Shown: piece after piece, positions 26,700 through 36,245 of the stretch
Layout of the letters: each line of letters starts with the position of its first letter
Position numbering within the stretch: position 1 is the first letter of the stretch
Assembly (NCBI RefSeq): GCF_001006045.1
Contig: NZ_CP011267.1
Coordinates: 62,001 to 126,000, forward strand
DNA: 64,000 nucleotides
Reading direction: 5' to 3'
DNA from: Geoglobus ahangari
GTDB taxonomy: Archaea; Halobacteriota; Archaeoglobi; Archaeoglobales; Archaeoglobaceae
Translations under genes and position numbers: made by a program
Notes under the pieces: generated by a model
The model's input: the letters and a program-made list of their open reading frames with translations, nothing else
What the model was told of the DNA's origin: nothing
The model's database searches: none

Positions 26700-27026
26700 G
26701 TGCTCAGACAGATAGGGAAGGTTCTGCACCAGTCCAAGACGGGCAACATCATTGTTATCGCAGACCCCAAGAACCTCCCGAAAACCGGTTCGGACGTTTT
26801 CACCAGAAAGATGGAGAAGATCGGGTTCGTTTATGATATCATCGGCCCGGTCACGAGCCCGTACGTTGTTGTGAGACCTTACTCGAGAAAATTCGTTGAT
26901 GAGGATACTCTGTTTGTGGTGGTGGACGATGGTAGAGGTGGAAAAGGTAAGGGAAAGGGAAGTAGAAAGAAGGGAAGTAGAAAAGGAAGTAGAAAGAAAG
27001 GAAATAGAAAGGGAAGAAACAATTGA
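26700..27026 (+). CDS. gar1: H/ACA RNP protein Gar1 with basic low-complexity tail
   Basis: 108 residues from a GTG start. The first 78 residues are the Gar1 beta-barrel ([41 protein letters not shown]), which binds Cbf5 and controls substrate turnover in H/ACA pseudouridylation. From about residue 79 the protein is Gly/Lys/Arg/Ser-rich ([14 protein letters not shown]), like the glycine-arginine tails of eukaryotic Gar1. The tail is encoded by purine-rich imperfect repeats that also encode, in another frame, the N-terminus of TFB. gar1-tfb adjacency is common in Euryarchaeota. Confidence 0.9.
   Translation: MLRQIGKVLHQSKTGNIIVIADPKNLPKTGSDVFTRKMEKIGFVYDIIGPVTSPYVVVRPYSRKFVDEDTLFVVVDDGRGGKGKGKGSRKKGSRKGSRKKGNRKGRNN
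26929..27024 (+). repeat. Purine-rich imperfect tandem repeat (12-15 nt units)
   Basis: Units of the type GGAAGTAGAAAGAA occur about four to five times with small length changes between about 26940 and 27020. The stretch is almost entirely purine on the plus strand. It lies in the gar1-tfb overlap and is read as Gly-Ser-Arg-Lys in the gar1 frame and Glu-Val-Glu-Arg/Lys in the tfb frame. Confidence 0.85.
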
Positions 27027-27924
27027 AGTTTGCCCCGAGTGCGGCAGCCCGAGGCTCATTAGGGACTACAGGAGGGGCGAGTTCATCTGTCAGGATTGCG
27101 GTCTTGTTATTGAGGAGACGTACATAGACAGCGGCCCCGAGTGGAGGGCCTTCGACAGCGAGCAGAAGGAGAAGAGGGCGAGAGTTGGAGCCCCTATAAC
27201 CTACACGATCCACGACAAGGGACTCTCGACGATAATCGACTGGGGAAACAAGGACTACTACGGAAAGGCGATATCCGTCAGGAACAGGGCCCAGCTGTTC
27301 AGGCTGAGGAAGTGGCAGAGGAGGATAAGGATAAGCAACGCTACCGAGAGGAACCTGGCCTTCGCGCTCTCTGAGCTTGACAGGCTTGCCTCGGCCCTCG
27401 GTCTCCCGAAGAGTGTGAGGGAGATAGCCTCGGTAATTTACAGGAAGTCGGTCGAGAAGAACCTCGTCAGGGGTAGGAGCATAGAGGGCGTCGTTGCAGC
27501 TGCGCTTTACGCCGCATGCAGGCAGGCTGGGGTGCCGAGAACGCTCGACGAGATTGCAGCCTACTCGAGGGTGGACAGGAAGGAGGTCGGAAGGACGTAC
27601 AGGTTCATAGCGAGGGAACTCGGGCTCAAGCTGATGCCCACGAGCCCCGCAGACTACATCCCGAGGTTCTGCACCGCCCTTGGCCTCAGCGGAGAGGTGC
27701 AGAAGAAGGCCATTGAGATCATAAAGAAGGCCGAGGAGAAGGAGCTCACGAGCGGAAGGGGGCCAACAGGCGTTGCTGCTGCCGCGATCTACATAGCGTC
27801 AATCCTCAGCGGAGAGAGGAGGACACAGAGAGAGGTCGCCGAGGTGGCGGGAGTTACAGAAGTTACGATCAGAAACAGGTACAAGGAGCTCGCCGAGAAG
27901 CTCGGAATCGAGATAATACTCTGA
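26929..27924 (+). CDS. tfb: Transcription initiation factor TFB (TFIIB)
   Basis: 331 residues. An unusual charged head ([19 protein letters not shown], about 33 residues) precedes a zinc ribbon CPECGS...CQDCG, the B-reader/linker region ([20 protein letters not shown]) and two cyclin folds ending in the helix-turn-helix [22 protein letters not shown] recruits RNA polymerase to TBP-TATA-BRE. ATG 26929 is the first start that includes the zinc ribbon with some spacing; the longer reading from 26896 is also open. No nearer start lies before the Cys motif, so the overlap with gar1 (98 nt) is required unless a non-ATG start such as ATT is used. Confidence 0.95.
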   Translation: MVEVEKVREREVERREVEKEVERKEIEREETIEVCPECGSPRLIRDYRRGEFICQDCGLVIEETYIDSGPEWRAFDSEQKEKRARVGAPITYTIHDKGLSTIIDWGNKDYYGKAISVRNRAQLFRLRKWQRRIRISNATERNLAFALSELDRLASALGLPKSVREIASVIYRKSVEKNLVRGRSIEGVVAAALYAACRQAGVPRTLDEIAAYSRVDRKEVGRTYRFIARELGLKLMPTSPADYIPRFCTALGLSGEVQKKAIEIIKKAEEKELTSGRGPTGVAAAAIYIASILSGERRTQREVAEVAGVTEVTIRNRYKELAEKLGIEIIL

Positions 27925-27936
27925 TTCCGAACAATT

Positions 27937-27955
27937 AATTATTATTTTTCTTCAG
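27937..27955 (+). terminator. T-rich terminator after tfb
   Basis: ATTATTATTTTTCTTC follows the tfb stop by about 15 nt and precedes the TATA-like AAATTTAAG of the next gene. Confidence 0.4.
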
Positions 27956-27990
27956 GAAAAAAATTTAAGTTTTGCGTCCATCATTACAAT

Positions 27991-29256
27991 GTGCTCAGCA
28001 CCAGCCTTGTGAATGCTCTGAAGGAGATATTCGGGGAGGAGGACGTTCTCCACGGCACGAGAGTCCTCGAGGTCTATTCTACCGACGCGAGCCCCTTTTA
28101 CGGTAAGGCTCTCGCCGTGGTCAGACCGGAAAGCGAGAAGGAGATCTCAAAATTTCTGAAGCTCGCAGAAAAGCACGGGATAGCGGTCGTCCCGCGCGGA
28201 TCTGGAAGCGGGACTGCCGGAGGTGCGGTGCCGGAGAATGCAGTGGTAGTTGACATGAAGAAGATGGACAGGATAGAGGTGGTTCCGGAGGACATGATCG
28301 TTTTTGCTCAGGCGGGTGCGATAATAAGCGACATCAAGAGGGAGCTTGAAAAGCACGACCTGTTTCTCCCTCCAGAGCCAGGAAGTGTCAGAATTGCGAC
28401 GATTGGCGGGTTTGTCGCCAACAACGGAAGCGGAAAGAGGGGGCTGAAGTACGGGACGATAAGGAACTACGTGGTCGGGATGAACGTCGTTCTTCCGGAC
28501 GGGAAGGTCGTAAGAATTCCGGGGAAGACGCACAGGGTTCCGGGGATGTCCTGTCAGGTTTTCGTTGGAAGCGAGGGCACCCTCGGAATCATAGCCGGGG
28601 TGTACCTGAGGGTTCTGCCAGCTCCCCGCTCCAGAAAAACATACCTGATAGAGTTCGATGACGCGGGAGAGATGGTCACCCATCTGACCGAAATTCTCAG
28701 GCACCTCCCGGACTCGGTGGAGTACATAGACGAGAGGTGTGCGTCACTTCTTGATTTCAGCGAAGCCCACTACCTCGCCGTAGAGGTATTCGGAGAGAAC
28801 AGAGTCCTTGAGGATCACCTCGCCGACCTTAACTGCGAAATGCTTGAAGGTGATGAAGAGAGGAGGTTCTGGGAGAGAAGAGAGACACTCGGAGCTGAGA
28901 TAGCCAGAAAGGGGACGAGGATATACGCCGGAGAGGACTTTGCAGTCCCGTTCTCAAGGATAGGTGAGTTCATATCGTCTGTTAGAGAGGTGGAGAGGGA
29001 GTTTGATGCGGAGGTTTACATTTACGGTCACCTCGACACGTCCAACCTCCATCCAGCCATAGTTTCCGAGAGCCCTGAGGAGAGCCTGAGGCTGGCTGAA
29101 AGGCTCTACAAGCTCGCGATAAAGCTGGGAGCAACAGTCGGGGAGCACGGAGTGGCCAAGAGGTGGGAGTTCCTGAAGGGTAGAGAGATAGTCAGGAGGC
29201 TGAAATATTGTCTGGATCCAACAGGAATTATGAACCCCGGGAAGTTTGGAGTCTGA
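27991..29256 (+). CDS. FAD-linked D-lactate/glycolate dehydrogenase subunit (GlcD/Dld type)
   Basis: 421 residues from GTG. FAD_binding_4 domain: VVPRGSGSGTAGGAVP near residue 68, GSVRIATIGGFVANNGSGKRG-type loop around residue 135, FVGSEGTLGII near residue 190; then a C-terminal oxidase domain ending YCLDPTGIMNPGKF. It oxidises a 2-hydroxyacid, D-lactate being likely since Archaeoglobales grow on lactate. It overlaps the following Fe-S gene by 49 nt, the expected partner. An AAATTTAAG box (about 27960-27970) suggests a leaderless transcript. Confidence 0.88.
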   Translation: MLSTSLVNALKEIFGEEDVLHGTRVLEVYSTDASPFYGKALAVVRPESEKEISKFLKLAEKHGIAVVPRGSGSGTAGGAVPENAVVVDMKKMDRIEVVPEDMIVFAQAGAIISDIKRELEKHDLFLPPEPGSVRIATIGGFVANNGSGKRGLKYGTIRNYVVGMNVVLPDGKVVRIPGKTHRVPGMSCQVFVGSEGTLGIIAGVYLRVLPAPRSRKTYLIEFDDAGEMVTHLTEILRHLPDSVEYIDERCASLLDFSEAHYLAVEVFGENRVLEDHLADLNCEMLEGDEERRFWERRETLGAEIARKGTRIYAGEDFAVPFSRIGEFISSVREVEREFDAEVYIYGHLDTSNLHPAIVSESPEESLRLAERLYKLAIKLGATVGEHGVAKRWEFLKGREIVRRLKYCLDPTGIMNPGKFGV

Positions 29257-30278
29257 ACTGCGCCAAATGCGGCAGGTGCGTGGTCTCCTGCCCGACGTAC
29301 CTCGTAACCAAGTGGGAGCATCTCAGCCCGAGGGGCAGGCTCCTCTTAGCTGGGTACGTTGAGAATGATGAAGAGCTTGTGAAGTCCGTGTTCTCCTGCC
29401 TCACATGCGGGATCTGCGAGGTCGTTTGTCCGTCAAGCGTCAGAGTGACGGAGATAATCGAGGATGTCAGAAGGAAGTTCGTCGAGCACTCCCTCCTCCC
29501 AGAGAGGCATGCACTTCTGCTCGAGAGAATGGAGAGCTCGGGGAACCCCTACGGGGTGGAGATCGAGAGCTACGAGGCTGCAGAGGGTGTGGACGTGATA
29601 TACTACCCGGGATGCACGTCCATCGCCAAGGAGAGGGAGATCTTCGAGAGCACGGTCAGGTTGTTGGACGCGATGGGGGTGAGCTACTCCATAGAGTTCA
29701 GGTACTGCTGCGGCTCCACTGCGCTGAGAATCGGTGGAGATGACAGATATGCGAGAAAGAACTTTGAGAGGCTGAGAGAGGTCGTGAAGAGGACGGGTGC
29801 GAGCAAAATCATCGTGAGCTGTCCCGGATGCTACAGAACGATAGGGAGGGACTACAGAAAGTTCGGTGACCTCGGTGCGGAGGTTCAGCACATGGTGCAG
29901 TTTCTTGCAGAACACATCGACAGGCTCAGGCTAAAGAGGGAGGACATCAGAATCGCGTACCACGACTCCTGCCACCTCGGTAGGCACATGGGGATATTCG
30001 AGGAGCCCAGAAAGGTCCTGAGGATGGCGGGAGAGCTCATGGAGCCTGAGAACCACGGCACAAGCAGCTTCTGCTGCGGTGGAGGCGGTGGGGCCAAGCT
30101 CTCGTACAGGGAGATAACGAGGGAAGTGAGGGACGAGAGGCTCAGGCAGCTCAGAGAAACGGGAGCGGATGTTGTTGTCACCTCCTGCCCCTACTGCTAC
30201 AGGAACCTGAAGAATGGAGACGAGAGGTTAAATATAAAAGACATCACAATCTTTCTGGCAGAGAGGTTGGAGAGATGA
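29208..30278 (+). CDS. Fe-S electron-transfer subunit with two CCG domains (GlcF/HdrD type)
   Basis: 356 residues from TTG 29208, which has AGGAGG about eight bases upstream; no later start precedes the first cluster. Two 4Fe-4S motifs (CAKCGRCVVSCP and CLTCGICEVVCP) are followed by two cysteine-rich CCG domains (GCTS...CCGST...CPGC and DSCH...CCGGG...CPYC). It would pass electrons from the FAD subunit towards menaquinone or another membrane carrier. No membrane span is present. The stop overlaps the next ATG. Confidence 0.88.
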   Translation: MSGSNRNYEPREVWSLNCAKCGRCVVSCPTYLVTKWEHLSPRGRLLLAGYVENDEELVKSVFSCLTCGICEVVCPSSVRVTEIIEDVRRKFVEHSLLPERHALLLERMESSGNPYGVEIESYEAAEGVDVIYYPGCTSIAKEREIFESTVRLLDAMGVSYSIEFRYCCGSTALRIGGDDRYARKNFERLREVVKRTGASKIIVSCPGCYRTIGRDYRKFGDLGAEVQHMVQFLAEHIDRLRLKREDIRIAYHDSCHLGRHMGIFEEPRKVLRMAGELMEPENHGTSSFCCGGGGGAKLSYREITREVRDERLRQLRETGADVVVTSCPYCYRNLKNGDERLNIKDITIFLAERLER

Positions 30279-31444
30279 TTGCTCTCAGCAAGATGGTTGG
30301 AGGAGAGGTTACGGTTTCGGAGAGGCTCACGTACAAGAGCAGGGAGAAGATCCCTGTAAGGCTCGTCGAGGCGAGCAAGAGGCCAGTTCCGGTTACGGTC
30401 TGGAACACCACGGCGAGGTGCAACCTGAGATGCGTTCACTGCTACGCAGAAGCTGGGAGTGCAAAAAAGGGTGAGCTGACACACGAGGAGGCTGTGGCCT
30501 TCATAGACGACCTTGCGGACATGAAGGTCCCTGTTCTGCTGCTGAGCGGTGGAGAGCCGCTGATGAGGGAGGACATATTCGAGCTGATCAGTTACGCGAA
30601 ATCTAAGGGTCTGCACGTCTCGCTGTCAACAAACGGCACCCTGATAAGCGAGGAGGTGGCTGAGAAGCTTGCCAAGGCTGGCGTGGACTACGTTGGTGTG
30701 AGCCTCGACGGAATGCCCGAGACGAACGACAGGTTCAGGGGTCTCAAGGGAGCCTTCGAGAGGGCTTTCGAGGGGCTCGTTAACGCCAAGGAGGCTGGAA
30801 TCCTCACAGGGATAAGGTTCACCGTGACAAAGTACAACCTGAAGGATGTTCCCGAAGTCGTGAATCTGCTGGTAGAGAACGAGATTCCGAGGTTCTGCCT
30901 GTACCACCTCGTTCCTTCAGGAAGGGCGGACTTCAGCATAGACATCGCCTTCGCCGAGAGGAGGGAGCTCATGGAGTGGCTATTTGAGAAGGCCTTGGAG
31001 CTCAGGGATGCAAGAGAGGTGACCGAGATCCTCACAGTGGACAACCCGGCAGATGGCGTGTTTTTCTACCTGAAGCTCAGAGAGCTTGACGAGAGCCTTG
31101 CGGAGGATGCTCTGCAGTTCCTGAGGTACAGGGGTGGAGACAGCTCAGGATACAGGATTGCAGACGTGGACATGTTCGGTAACGTCCACCCGAACCAGTT
31201 CTGGTTCGATTACACTGTGGGAAACATAAGAGAGAGGAAGTTCAGCGAGATCTGGCTTAACCCGACGGACGAGCTCCTGATAAAGCTGAGGGAGAAAGAG
31301 AAGCACATAAGGGGGTACAGGTGCGGCAGGTGCAGGTTCAAGAGCGTCTGCGGGGGTTTCAGGCTGAGAGCCATGAGAAACGGTGACCTGTGGGGAGATG
31401 ACCCGAGCTGCTACCTGTACGAGGACGAGATAGGAATCGCTTAA
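30275..31444 (+). CDS. ahbC: Radical SAM/SPASM enzyme, AhbC/NirJ type
   Basis: 389 residues. Radical SAM motif CNLRCVHCYAEAG near residue 50, LLSGGEPLMREDIFE near residue 90, and a C-terminal SPASM cluster region CGRCRFKSVCGGFRLRA. The TVDNPADGVF and NVHPNQFW segments are characteristic of the NirJ/AhbC/AhbD group. In archaea AhbC removes acetate side chains from didecarboxysiroheme on the siroheme route to heme. AhbC is favoured over AhbD by overall look only. It overlaps the lactate-oxidase Fe-S gene by 4 nt. Confidence 0.75.
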   Translation: MIALSKMVGGEVTVSERLTYKSREKIPVRLVEASKRPVPVTVWNTTARCNLRCVHCYAEAGSAKKGELTHEEAVAFIDDLADMKVPVLLLSGGEPLMREDIFELISYAKSKGLHVSLSTNGTLISEEVAEKLAKAGVDYVGVSLDGMPETNDRFRGLKGAFERAFEGLVNAKEAGILTGIRFTVTKYNLKDVPEVVNLLVENEIPRFCLYHLVPSGRADFSIDIAFAERRELMEWLFEKALELRDAREVTEILTVDNPADGVFFYLKLRELDESLAEDALQFLRYRGGDSSGYRIADVDMFGNVHPNQFWFDYTVGNIRERKFSEIWLNPTDELLIKLREKEKHIRGYRCGRCRFKSVCGGFRLRAMRNGDLWGDDPSCYLYEDEIGIA

Positions 31445-31469
31445 ATACCTCCTTTTCAAAATTCAGGTT

Positions 31470-31754
31470 ATGGATGTGGAAGATGTTGTTTCGAAGTACA
31501 TACAGGACGTGAAGGAAGTTTTCGCCTCCAAGAAGGCCGTGAACGTTTATGTGTACGATGCGAGCCTCGACACGATCAGAGAGCTTGTGGGCAAGGGTTA
31601 CACGCTCGGCAGCGTGCAGGGAAGCGGGAGCGGAATCAGGGCCTTCGCATCAAAAACCGAGAACGTTGGGGAGTTCGAGGTCTCGTGCACCGTGTATTCC
31701 GAAACAATAACACCGGAAAAGTATTTTGAGCTGAGAAAGGCCCTGAAAGAGTAA
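31470..31754 (+). CDS. Hypothetical protein, 94 residues
   Basis: Soluble acidic protein with a helix, beta, helix look (DVEDVVSKYIQDVKEVFAS, then VNVYVYDASLDTIRELVGKG). A TTAAATA box lies about 26 nt before the ATG and no Shine-Dalgarno is present, suggesting a leaderless single gene. I recognise no family. Its compositional match to neighbours and own promoter support it being real. Confidence 0.65.
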   Translation: MDVEDVVSKYIQDVKEVFASKKAVNVYVYDASLDTIRELVGKGYTLGSVQGSGSGIRAFASKTENVGEFEVSCTVYSETITPEKYFELRKALKE

Positions 31755-31763
31755 AGATTATAT
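31755..31763 (+). promoter_or_regulatory. TATA box of alaS
   Basis: AGATTATAT centred about 28 nt before the alaS ATG; no ribosome site follows, so a leaderless message is likely. Confidence 0.5.
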
Positions 31764-31786
31764 CCCTCCTTTCTTCCCTATTTCTG

Positions 31787-34498
31787 ATGAGTCTGGAGAA
31801 GGAGTATCTCGACATCACTTACCTGACGGAAAACGGATTCGTCAGAAAGAAGTGCCCGAAGTGCGGCAAGTACTTCTGGACTGCTGACGAGAGCAGGGAG
31901 GTGTGCGGAGACCCTCCGTGCGACACGTACAAGTTCATAGGAAACCCGGTTTTCAACAGAAAGTTCACCCTCGGAGAGATGAGAGAGTACTACCTGTCAT
32001 TCTTCGAGAAGAGGGGGCACAAGAGGATAGAACGCTATCCGGTCGTGGCGAGGTGGAGGGACGACATATACCTGACGATTGCCAGCATAGCGGACTTCCA
32101 GCCCTTCGTCACAGCTGGGGTTGCGCCTCCTCCCGCTAATCCCCTCACAATCTCCCAGCCATGCATAAGGATGGACGATCTCGACTCTGTTGGGAGAACG
32201 GGGAGACACCTCACGCTTTTCGAGATGATGGCCCACCACGCATTCAACTATCCGAATGAGGAAATATATTGGAAGAACGAGACCGTGAAGTATTGCACGG
32301 AGCTGCTGAACGAGCTTGGAGTGAGGAAGGAGAACATAGTCTACAAGGAGGAGCCGTGGGCAGGTGGAGGTAACGCAGGCCCGTGCCTCGAGGCGATAGT
32401 TGGGGGATTGGAGGTTGCCACGCTCGTCTTCATGAACCTCGAGGAGCATCCCGAGGGAGACATAGAGATCAAGGGCGTCAGGTACAGGAAAATGGACAAC
32501 TACATCGTCGACACTGGATACGGGCTCGAGAGGTTCGTCTGGGCTTCGCAGGGAACGCCAACAGTCTACGACGCAATATTCGGGGAGGTTGTGGACGAGA
32601 TAATGGCCAACAGCAACATATCCTTCTCAAAGGACGACGAGAAGGTCAGGGAAATAATCGCCGAGAGCTCGAAGCTCGCGGGAGTTATGGGAGAGCTGAG
32701 AGGAGAGAGGCTGCTGGAGCTAAGGAAGAGCATTGCCGACAGGTTCGGAATTACCGTGGAGGAGCTCGAAAGAATTGTTGTGCCGCTCGAGAAGGTTTAC
32801 GCCCTCGCAGACCACACGAGGGCCATACTTTTCATGCTCGGAGACGCGCTCGTTCCGTCCAACGCAGGCTCGGGGTATCTGGCAAGGCTGATGATAAGAA
32901 GGAGCCTCAGAATGGCAGAGGAGCTCGAGCTCAGGCTGAAGCTGTTCGACCTTGTCAGCCTCCACAGGAAGCTCCTGAAGGAGTTCAGCTTTGACGTGCC
33001 GATGGAGACGATTCAGGAAATTCTGGAGCTCGAGGAGAGGAGGTACAGGGACACGATGAGCAAGGGTCTCTCTCTGGTTGAGAGGACGATAGAGAAGAAG
33101 AAGCGGATCGAGAAGGAAGATCTGATCGAGTTCTACGACTCCCACGGAATTCCTCCCGAAACCGTGGTGGAGGTGGCGAGGTCGAAGAACGTCGAGGTTG
33201 AGATCCCGGAGGACTTCTACGCAGAGCTCGCGAGCAGGCACTCGAGAGCAGAGAGGAAGGAGAAGGAGAGGATTCTGGAAAAGGAGTATCCGGCGACTGA
33301 GAAGCTCTACTACAACTCCAAGCTCCTTGAGTTCACCGCAAGAGTGATCGGATTCGAGAAGGGCTATGTCATCCTCGACAGAACCGCGTTCTACCCCGAG
33401 AGCGGCGGTCAGGACAACGACACCGGATTTCTGGAGTTCGATGGCAGGAAGGTGGATGTGGTGGATGTGATTGAGGAGAACGGAGTCGTTATCCACAGGG
33501 TCAAGGGAGATGTCCCGGTTGGAGCGGAGGTAAGGGGTGTCGTGGACAGGGAGAGAAGGTTCAGGCACATGAGGCACCACTCCGCAACCCACCTGCTGAT
33601 CCACGTCCTGCAGAAGAAGCTCGGAAAGCATGTGTGGCAGGCTGGAGCGAGGAAGGAGTGGGACAAGGCGAGGCTTGACGTCACCCACTACAAGAAGCTC
33701 AGCGAGGACGAGATCAGGGAGATCGAGCTGGAGGTCAACAGAGAGATTATGGCCAACAAGGACATCACGTGGGAGTTCATGGACAGGATAAAGGCCGAGC
33801 AGAAGTACGGGTTCAGGCTGTATCAGGGCGGAGTTCCCCCGGGCAGAGAGATAAGGATCGTGAGAGTCGGAGATGACGTGCAGGCCTGCGGAGGCACGCA
33901 CTGCGAGAAGACCGGAGAGATTGGCGTGTTCAAGATCCTCAAGGTGGAGTCGATACAGGACGGCGTGCTGAGGTTCGAGTACGCTGCAGGCGAGGCAGCT
34001 CTGGAGCAGATAGCAAAGGAGGAGGCGCTGCTCAGGGAGGCGAGCTCCATACTCAGGGTTCAGCCCGACATCCTTCCCAAGACCGTGCAGAGGTTCTTCG
34101 ACGAGTGGAAGGAGCAGAAGAAGACCATAGAGAAGCTTCAGGAGGAGATAGCGGGCATGAGGGCTGAAAGCCTTGCAGAAAAGGCCGAGGAGTTCGAGGA
34201 CGTCAAAATCGTGGTAGAGGTCGTGAATGTCTCCCCGGACATGCTCGCCAAGATCGGCATCCAGCTTGCGAAGAACGGATACGTGGGGGTGCTTTTCTCG
34301 GACTACAACGGGGTGAAGATGGTCGCATTCAGCGGTGACGAGAGGGTGGATGCGAGGGATCTGATAAAGATCGCCGGCAGGCTCTCCAAGGGAGGTGGAG
34401 GTGGCAGGAAAGACCTCGCTCAGGGAGCAGGCCAGATAATGCCGGATGCAGACGAGATGATGGCGGAGATATTCGCCTACCTCAGAGAGAGGCTATGA
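31787..34498 (+). CDS. alaS: Alanyl-tRNA synthetase (archaeal type)
   Basis: 903 residues. An archaeal N-terminal zinc-ribbon-like extension (CPKCGKYFWTAD...CGDPPC) precedes the class II catalytic core (ERYPVVARWRDD, GNAGPCLEA). The editing domain carries HxxxH in RHHSATHLLIH near residue 600 and CGGTHCEKTGEIG near residue 702. A C-Ala-type domain ends GGGGGRKDLAQGAG. It charges tRNA-Ala. The stop overlaps the cofE ATG, making it the first gene of the alaS-cofE run. Confidence 0.97.
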   Translation: MSLEKEYLDITYLTENGFVRKKCPKCGKYFWTADESREVCGDPPCDTYKFIGNPVFNRKFTLGEMREYYLSFFEKRGHKRIERYPVVARWRDDIYLTIASIADFQPFVTAGVAPPPANPLTISQPCIRMDDLDSVGRTGRHLTLFEMMAHHAFNYPNEEIYWKNETVKYCTELLNELGVRKENIVYKEEPWAGGGNAGPCLEAIVGGLEVATLVFMNLEEHPEGDIEIKGVRYRKMDNYIVDTGYGLERFVWASQGTPTVYDAIFGEVVDEIMANSNISFSKDDEKVREIIAESSKLAGVMGELRGERLLELRKSIADRFGITVEELERIVVPLEKVYALADHTRAILFMLGDALVPSNAGSGYLARLMIRRSLRMAEELELRLKLFDLVSLHRKLLKEFSFDVPMETIQEILELEERRYRDTMSKGLSLVERTIEKKKRIEKEDLIEFYDSHGIPPETVVEVARSKNVEVEIPEDFYAELASRHSRAERKEKERILEKEYPATEKLYYNSKLLEFTARVIGFEKGYVILDRTAFYPESGGQDNDTGFLEFDGRKVDVVDVIEENGVVIHRVKGDVPVGAEVRGVVDRERRFRHMRHHSATHLLIHVLQKKLGKHVWQAGARKEWDKARLDVTHYKKLSEDEIREIELEVNREIMANKDITWEFMDRIKAEQKYGFRLYQGGVPPGREIRIVRVGDDVQACGGTHCEKTGEIGVFKILKVESIQDGVLRFEYAAGEAALEQIAKEEALLREASSILRVQPDILPKTVQRFFDEWKEQKKTIEKLQEEIAGMRAESLAEKAEEFEDVKIVVEVVNVSPDMLAKIGIQLAKNGYVGVLFSDYNGVKMVAFSGDERVDARDLIKIAGRLSKGGGGGRKDLAQGAGQIMPDADEMMAEIFAYLRERL

Positions 34499-35256
34499 TC
34501 CGGGTGTTCCCGGTAACAGGAATTCCGGAGGTGAAAGAGGGAGATCGCTTGGGCGAGCTCCTCTCATCCCACTTCAGCTTCGAGGATGGAGATGTCGTAG
34601 CGGTATGCTCCACAGTAGTCTCAAAGGCCGAGGGGAGGTTCAGGAGAATAGACGAGATAACTCCCACTGCAGAGGCGATCAGGATCGCCGAGAGGCTCGG
34701 CAAGGACGCAAGACTCGTTCAGGCCGTGCTGGACGAGAGCGAGGAGGTTCTGATAGAATTCCCCATTCTTTTGACGAAGGCAAGGTTCGGGAACGTCTGC
34801 ATAAACGCCGGGATCGACACGTCGAATGTGAGAGAGGGATACATCCTGCTCCCCCCCGAAAACCCGGACGGATCGGCGGAGAGGATAAGAAACGAGATTG
34901 CCGAGGCGAGTGGCAAGAGTGTTGGAGTGGTAGTTACTGACACCAACGGAAGGTGCTTCAGGAAGGGCGTAGTTGGCTTTGCCGTGGGCATCGCAGGCGT
35001 TAAGGCCATGAGGGACTGGAGGGGTGAGAGGGACATCTACGGAAGAGAGCTTGAAGTAACAGTGGAGTGCGTGGCTGACGAGATCGCAGCCTTCGCCAAC
35101 CTCCTGATGGGCGAGGGCGGGGAGGGGATCCCGGCGGTCGTCTTCAGGGGACTGAGCGTCTCCGGTGAGGGGAGGATGGACGAGATATACAGGAGCGAGG
35201 AAGAGGACGTCATCAGGAGGATAATCAGGGAATGGAGGGAAAAAGATACCTCATAG
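34495..35256 (+). CDS. cofE: Coenzyme F420-0:L-glutamate ligase CofE
   Basis: 253 residues. Adds glutamates to F420-0 with GTP, the last steps of F420 synthesis. Family motifs: VFPVTGIPEVKEGDRL at the start, VAVCSTVVSKAEGR near residue 36, VVVTDTNGRCFRKGVVGFAVG near residue 148 interrupted by family turns, and ECVADEIAAFANLLMGEG. Archaeal length, without the bacterial nitroreductase extension. It overlaps the next gene by 25 nt. Confidence 0.95.
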   Translation: MIRVFPVTGIPEVKEGDRLGELLSSHFSFEDGDVVAVCSTVVSKAEGRFRRIDEITPTAEAIRIAERLGKDARLVQAVLDESEEVLIEFPILLTKARFGNVCINAGIDTSNVREGYILLPPENPDGSAERIRNEIAEASGKSVGVVVTDTNGRCFRKGVVGFAVGIAGVKAMRDWRGERDIYGRELEVTVECVADEIAAFANLLMGEGGEGIPAVVFRGLSVSGEGRMDEIYRSEEEDVIRRIIREWREKDTS

Positions 35257-36245
35257 TGGGCAGCAACGTCAGAAACGTTGCGGAATCAGCAAGGAAGGCC
35301 GGATACGAGGTTTACGTTCTGACGAAGCACGCGGATGCTGATCTGAGGCTATACGCGAAGCAGGTTTTCAGGATAGAGGATGAGAGTGGAGAGTGGGTAA
35401 GGAAGAGGGCGTTAGAGCTCTCGGAGAGCTTGGAAGCCGAGATCATATGGGCCTCAGGCTACGAGGAGTTTCAGGGGAAAAGTGTCGAGAGAGTTGTGAA
35501 CAAGAGGTGGTTCTACGCGGAGCTCGACAGAATCGGCATAGACTATCCGGAGCTTCTCAGCGATGGAGAGAGGGGGATTCTCAAGCCCGAGAAGGGTGGC
35601 GGTGGAGAGGAGGTCAGGATCGGAGAGAGAAGGGAAAAGGGGTTCATCCTGCAGAGGTACATCCCCGGCACCCCCTGCTCAGTTTCCGTGATCTCAACGG
35701 GAGAGGAGGCGAAAGGGATTGCAGTGAACAGGATGCTTGTGGGGCTTGAGGAGTTCAACGCCACCGGTTTCAGGTACTGCGGGAACATCACCCCGTTCAA
35801 GAGTGATGCGGCAAGACAGATGGTCAGCATAGCTGAAGAGCTCGTCCTGTACTTCGAGCTGACAGGAAACGTGGGAGTGGACTTCATACTCGCCGACAAG
35901 CCGTACGTTCTCGAGATAAACCCACGCTTTCAGGGCAGCCTTGACTCCATAGAGTGGGCGTGCGACTGCAACCTCTTCAGGATGCACGTTAATGCTGTTG
36001 AGGGAAAGCTCTCCGACTGCAGGGTGAGGAGGTTCGCCGGCAGGGCGGTTGTGTTCGCGGACAGAGATGTGAAAATCGGCAGCAGCCCCATTGGAAACCC
36101 CTTCTTCGCAGACATCCCGGTGAGGGGCGCGAGGTACAGGAAGGATGATCCTCTCGTGAGTGTCCTCGCCTCTGGCGGGGATGAGGAAGATGTGATGAGG
36201 AGGCTTGTGGAGAGAGAGAGGCTGTTCACGGAGATGATCGCATGA
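35232..36245 (+). CDS. ATP-grasp ligase of unknown substrate
   Basis: 337 residues. An N-terminal pre-ATP-grasp domain (YLIVGSNVRNVAESARKAGY), then ATP-grasp features: LKPEKGGGGEEVR, FILQRYIPGTPCSVSV and the Mg-binding NVGVDFILAD...EINPRFQGS. Resembles predicted archaeal carboligases (COG2232-like). Position between cofE and a TIM-barrel protein suggests a small-molecule or cofactor ligase; the substrate is unknown. The start lies in cofE and the stop overlaps the next ATG. Confidence 0.8.
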   Translation: MEGKRYLIVGSNVRNVAESARKAGYEVYVLTKHADADLRLYAKQVFRIEDESGEWVRKRALELSESLEAEIIWASGYEEFQGKSVERVVNKRWFYAELDRIGIDYPELLSDGERGILKPEKGGGGEEVRIGERREKGFILQRYIPGTPCSVSVISTGEEAKGIAVNRMLVGLEEFNATGFRYCGNITPFKSDAARQMVSIAEELVLYFELTGNVGVDFILADKPYVLEINPRFQGSLDSIEWACDCNLFRMHVNAVEGKLSDCRVRRFAGRAVVFADRDVKIGSSPIGNPFFADIPVRGARYRKDDPLVSVLASGGDEEDVMRRLVERERLFTEMIA

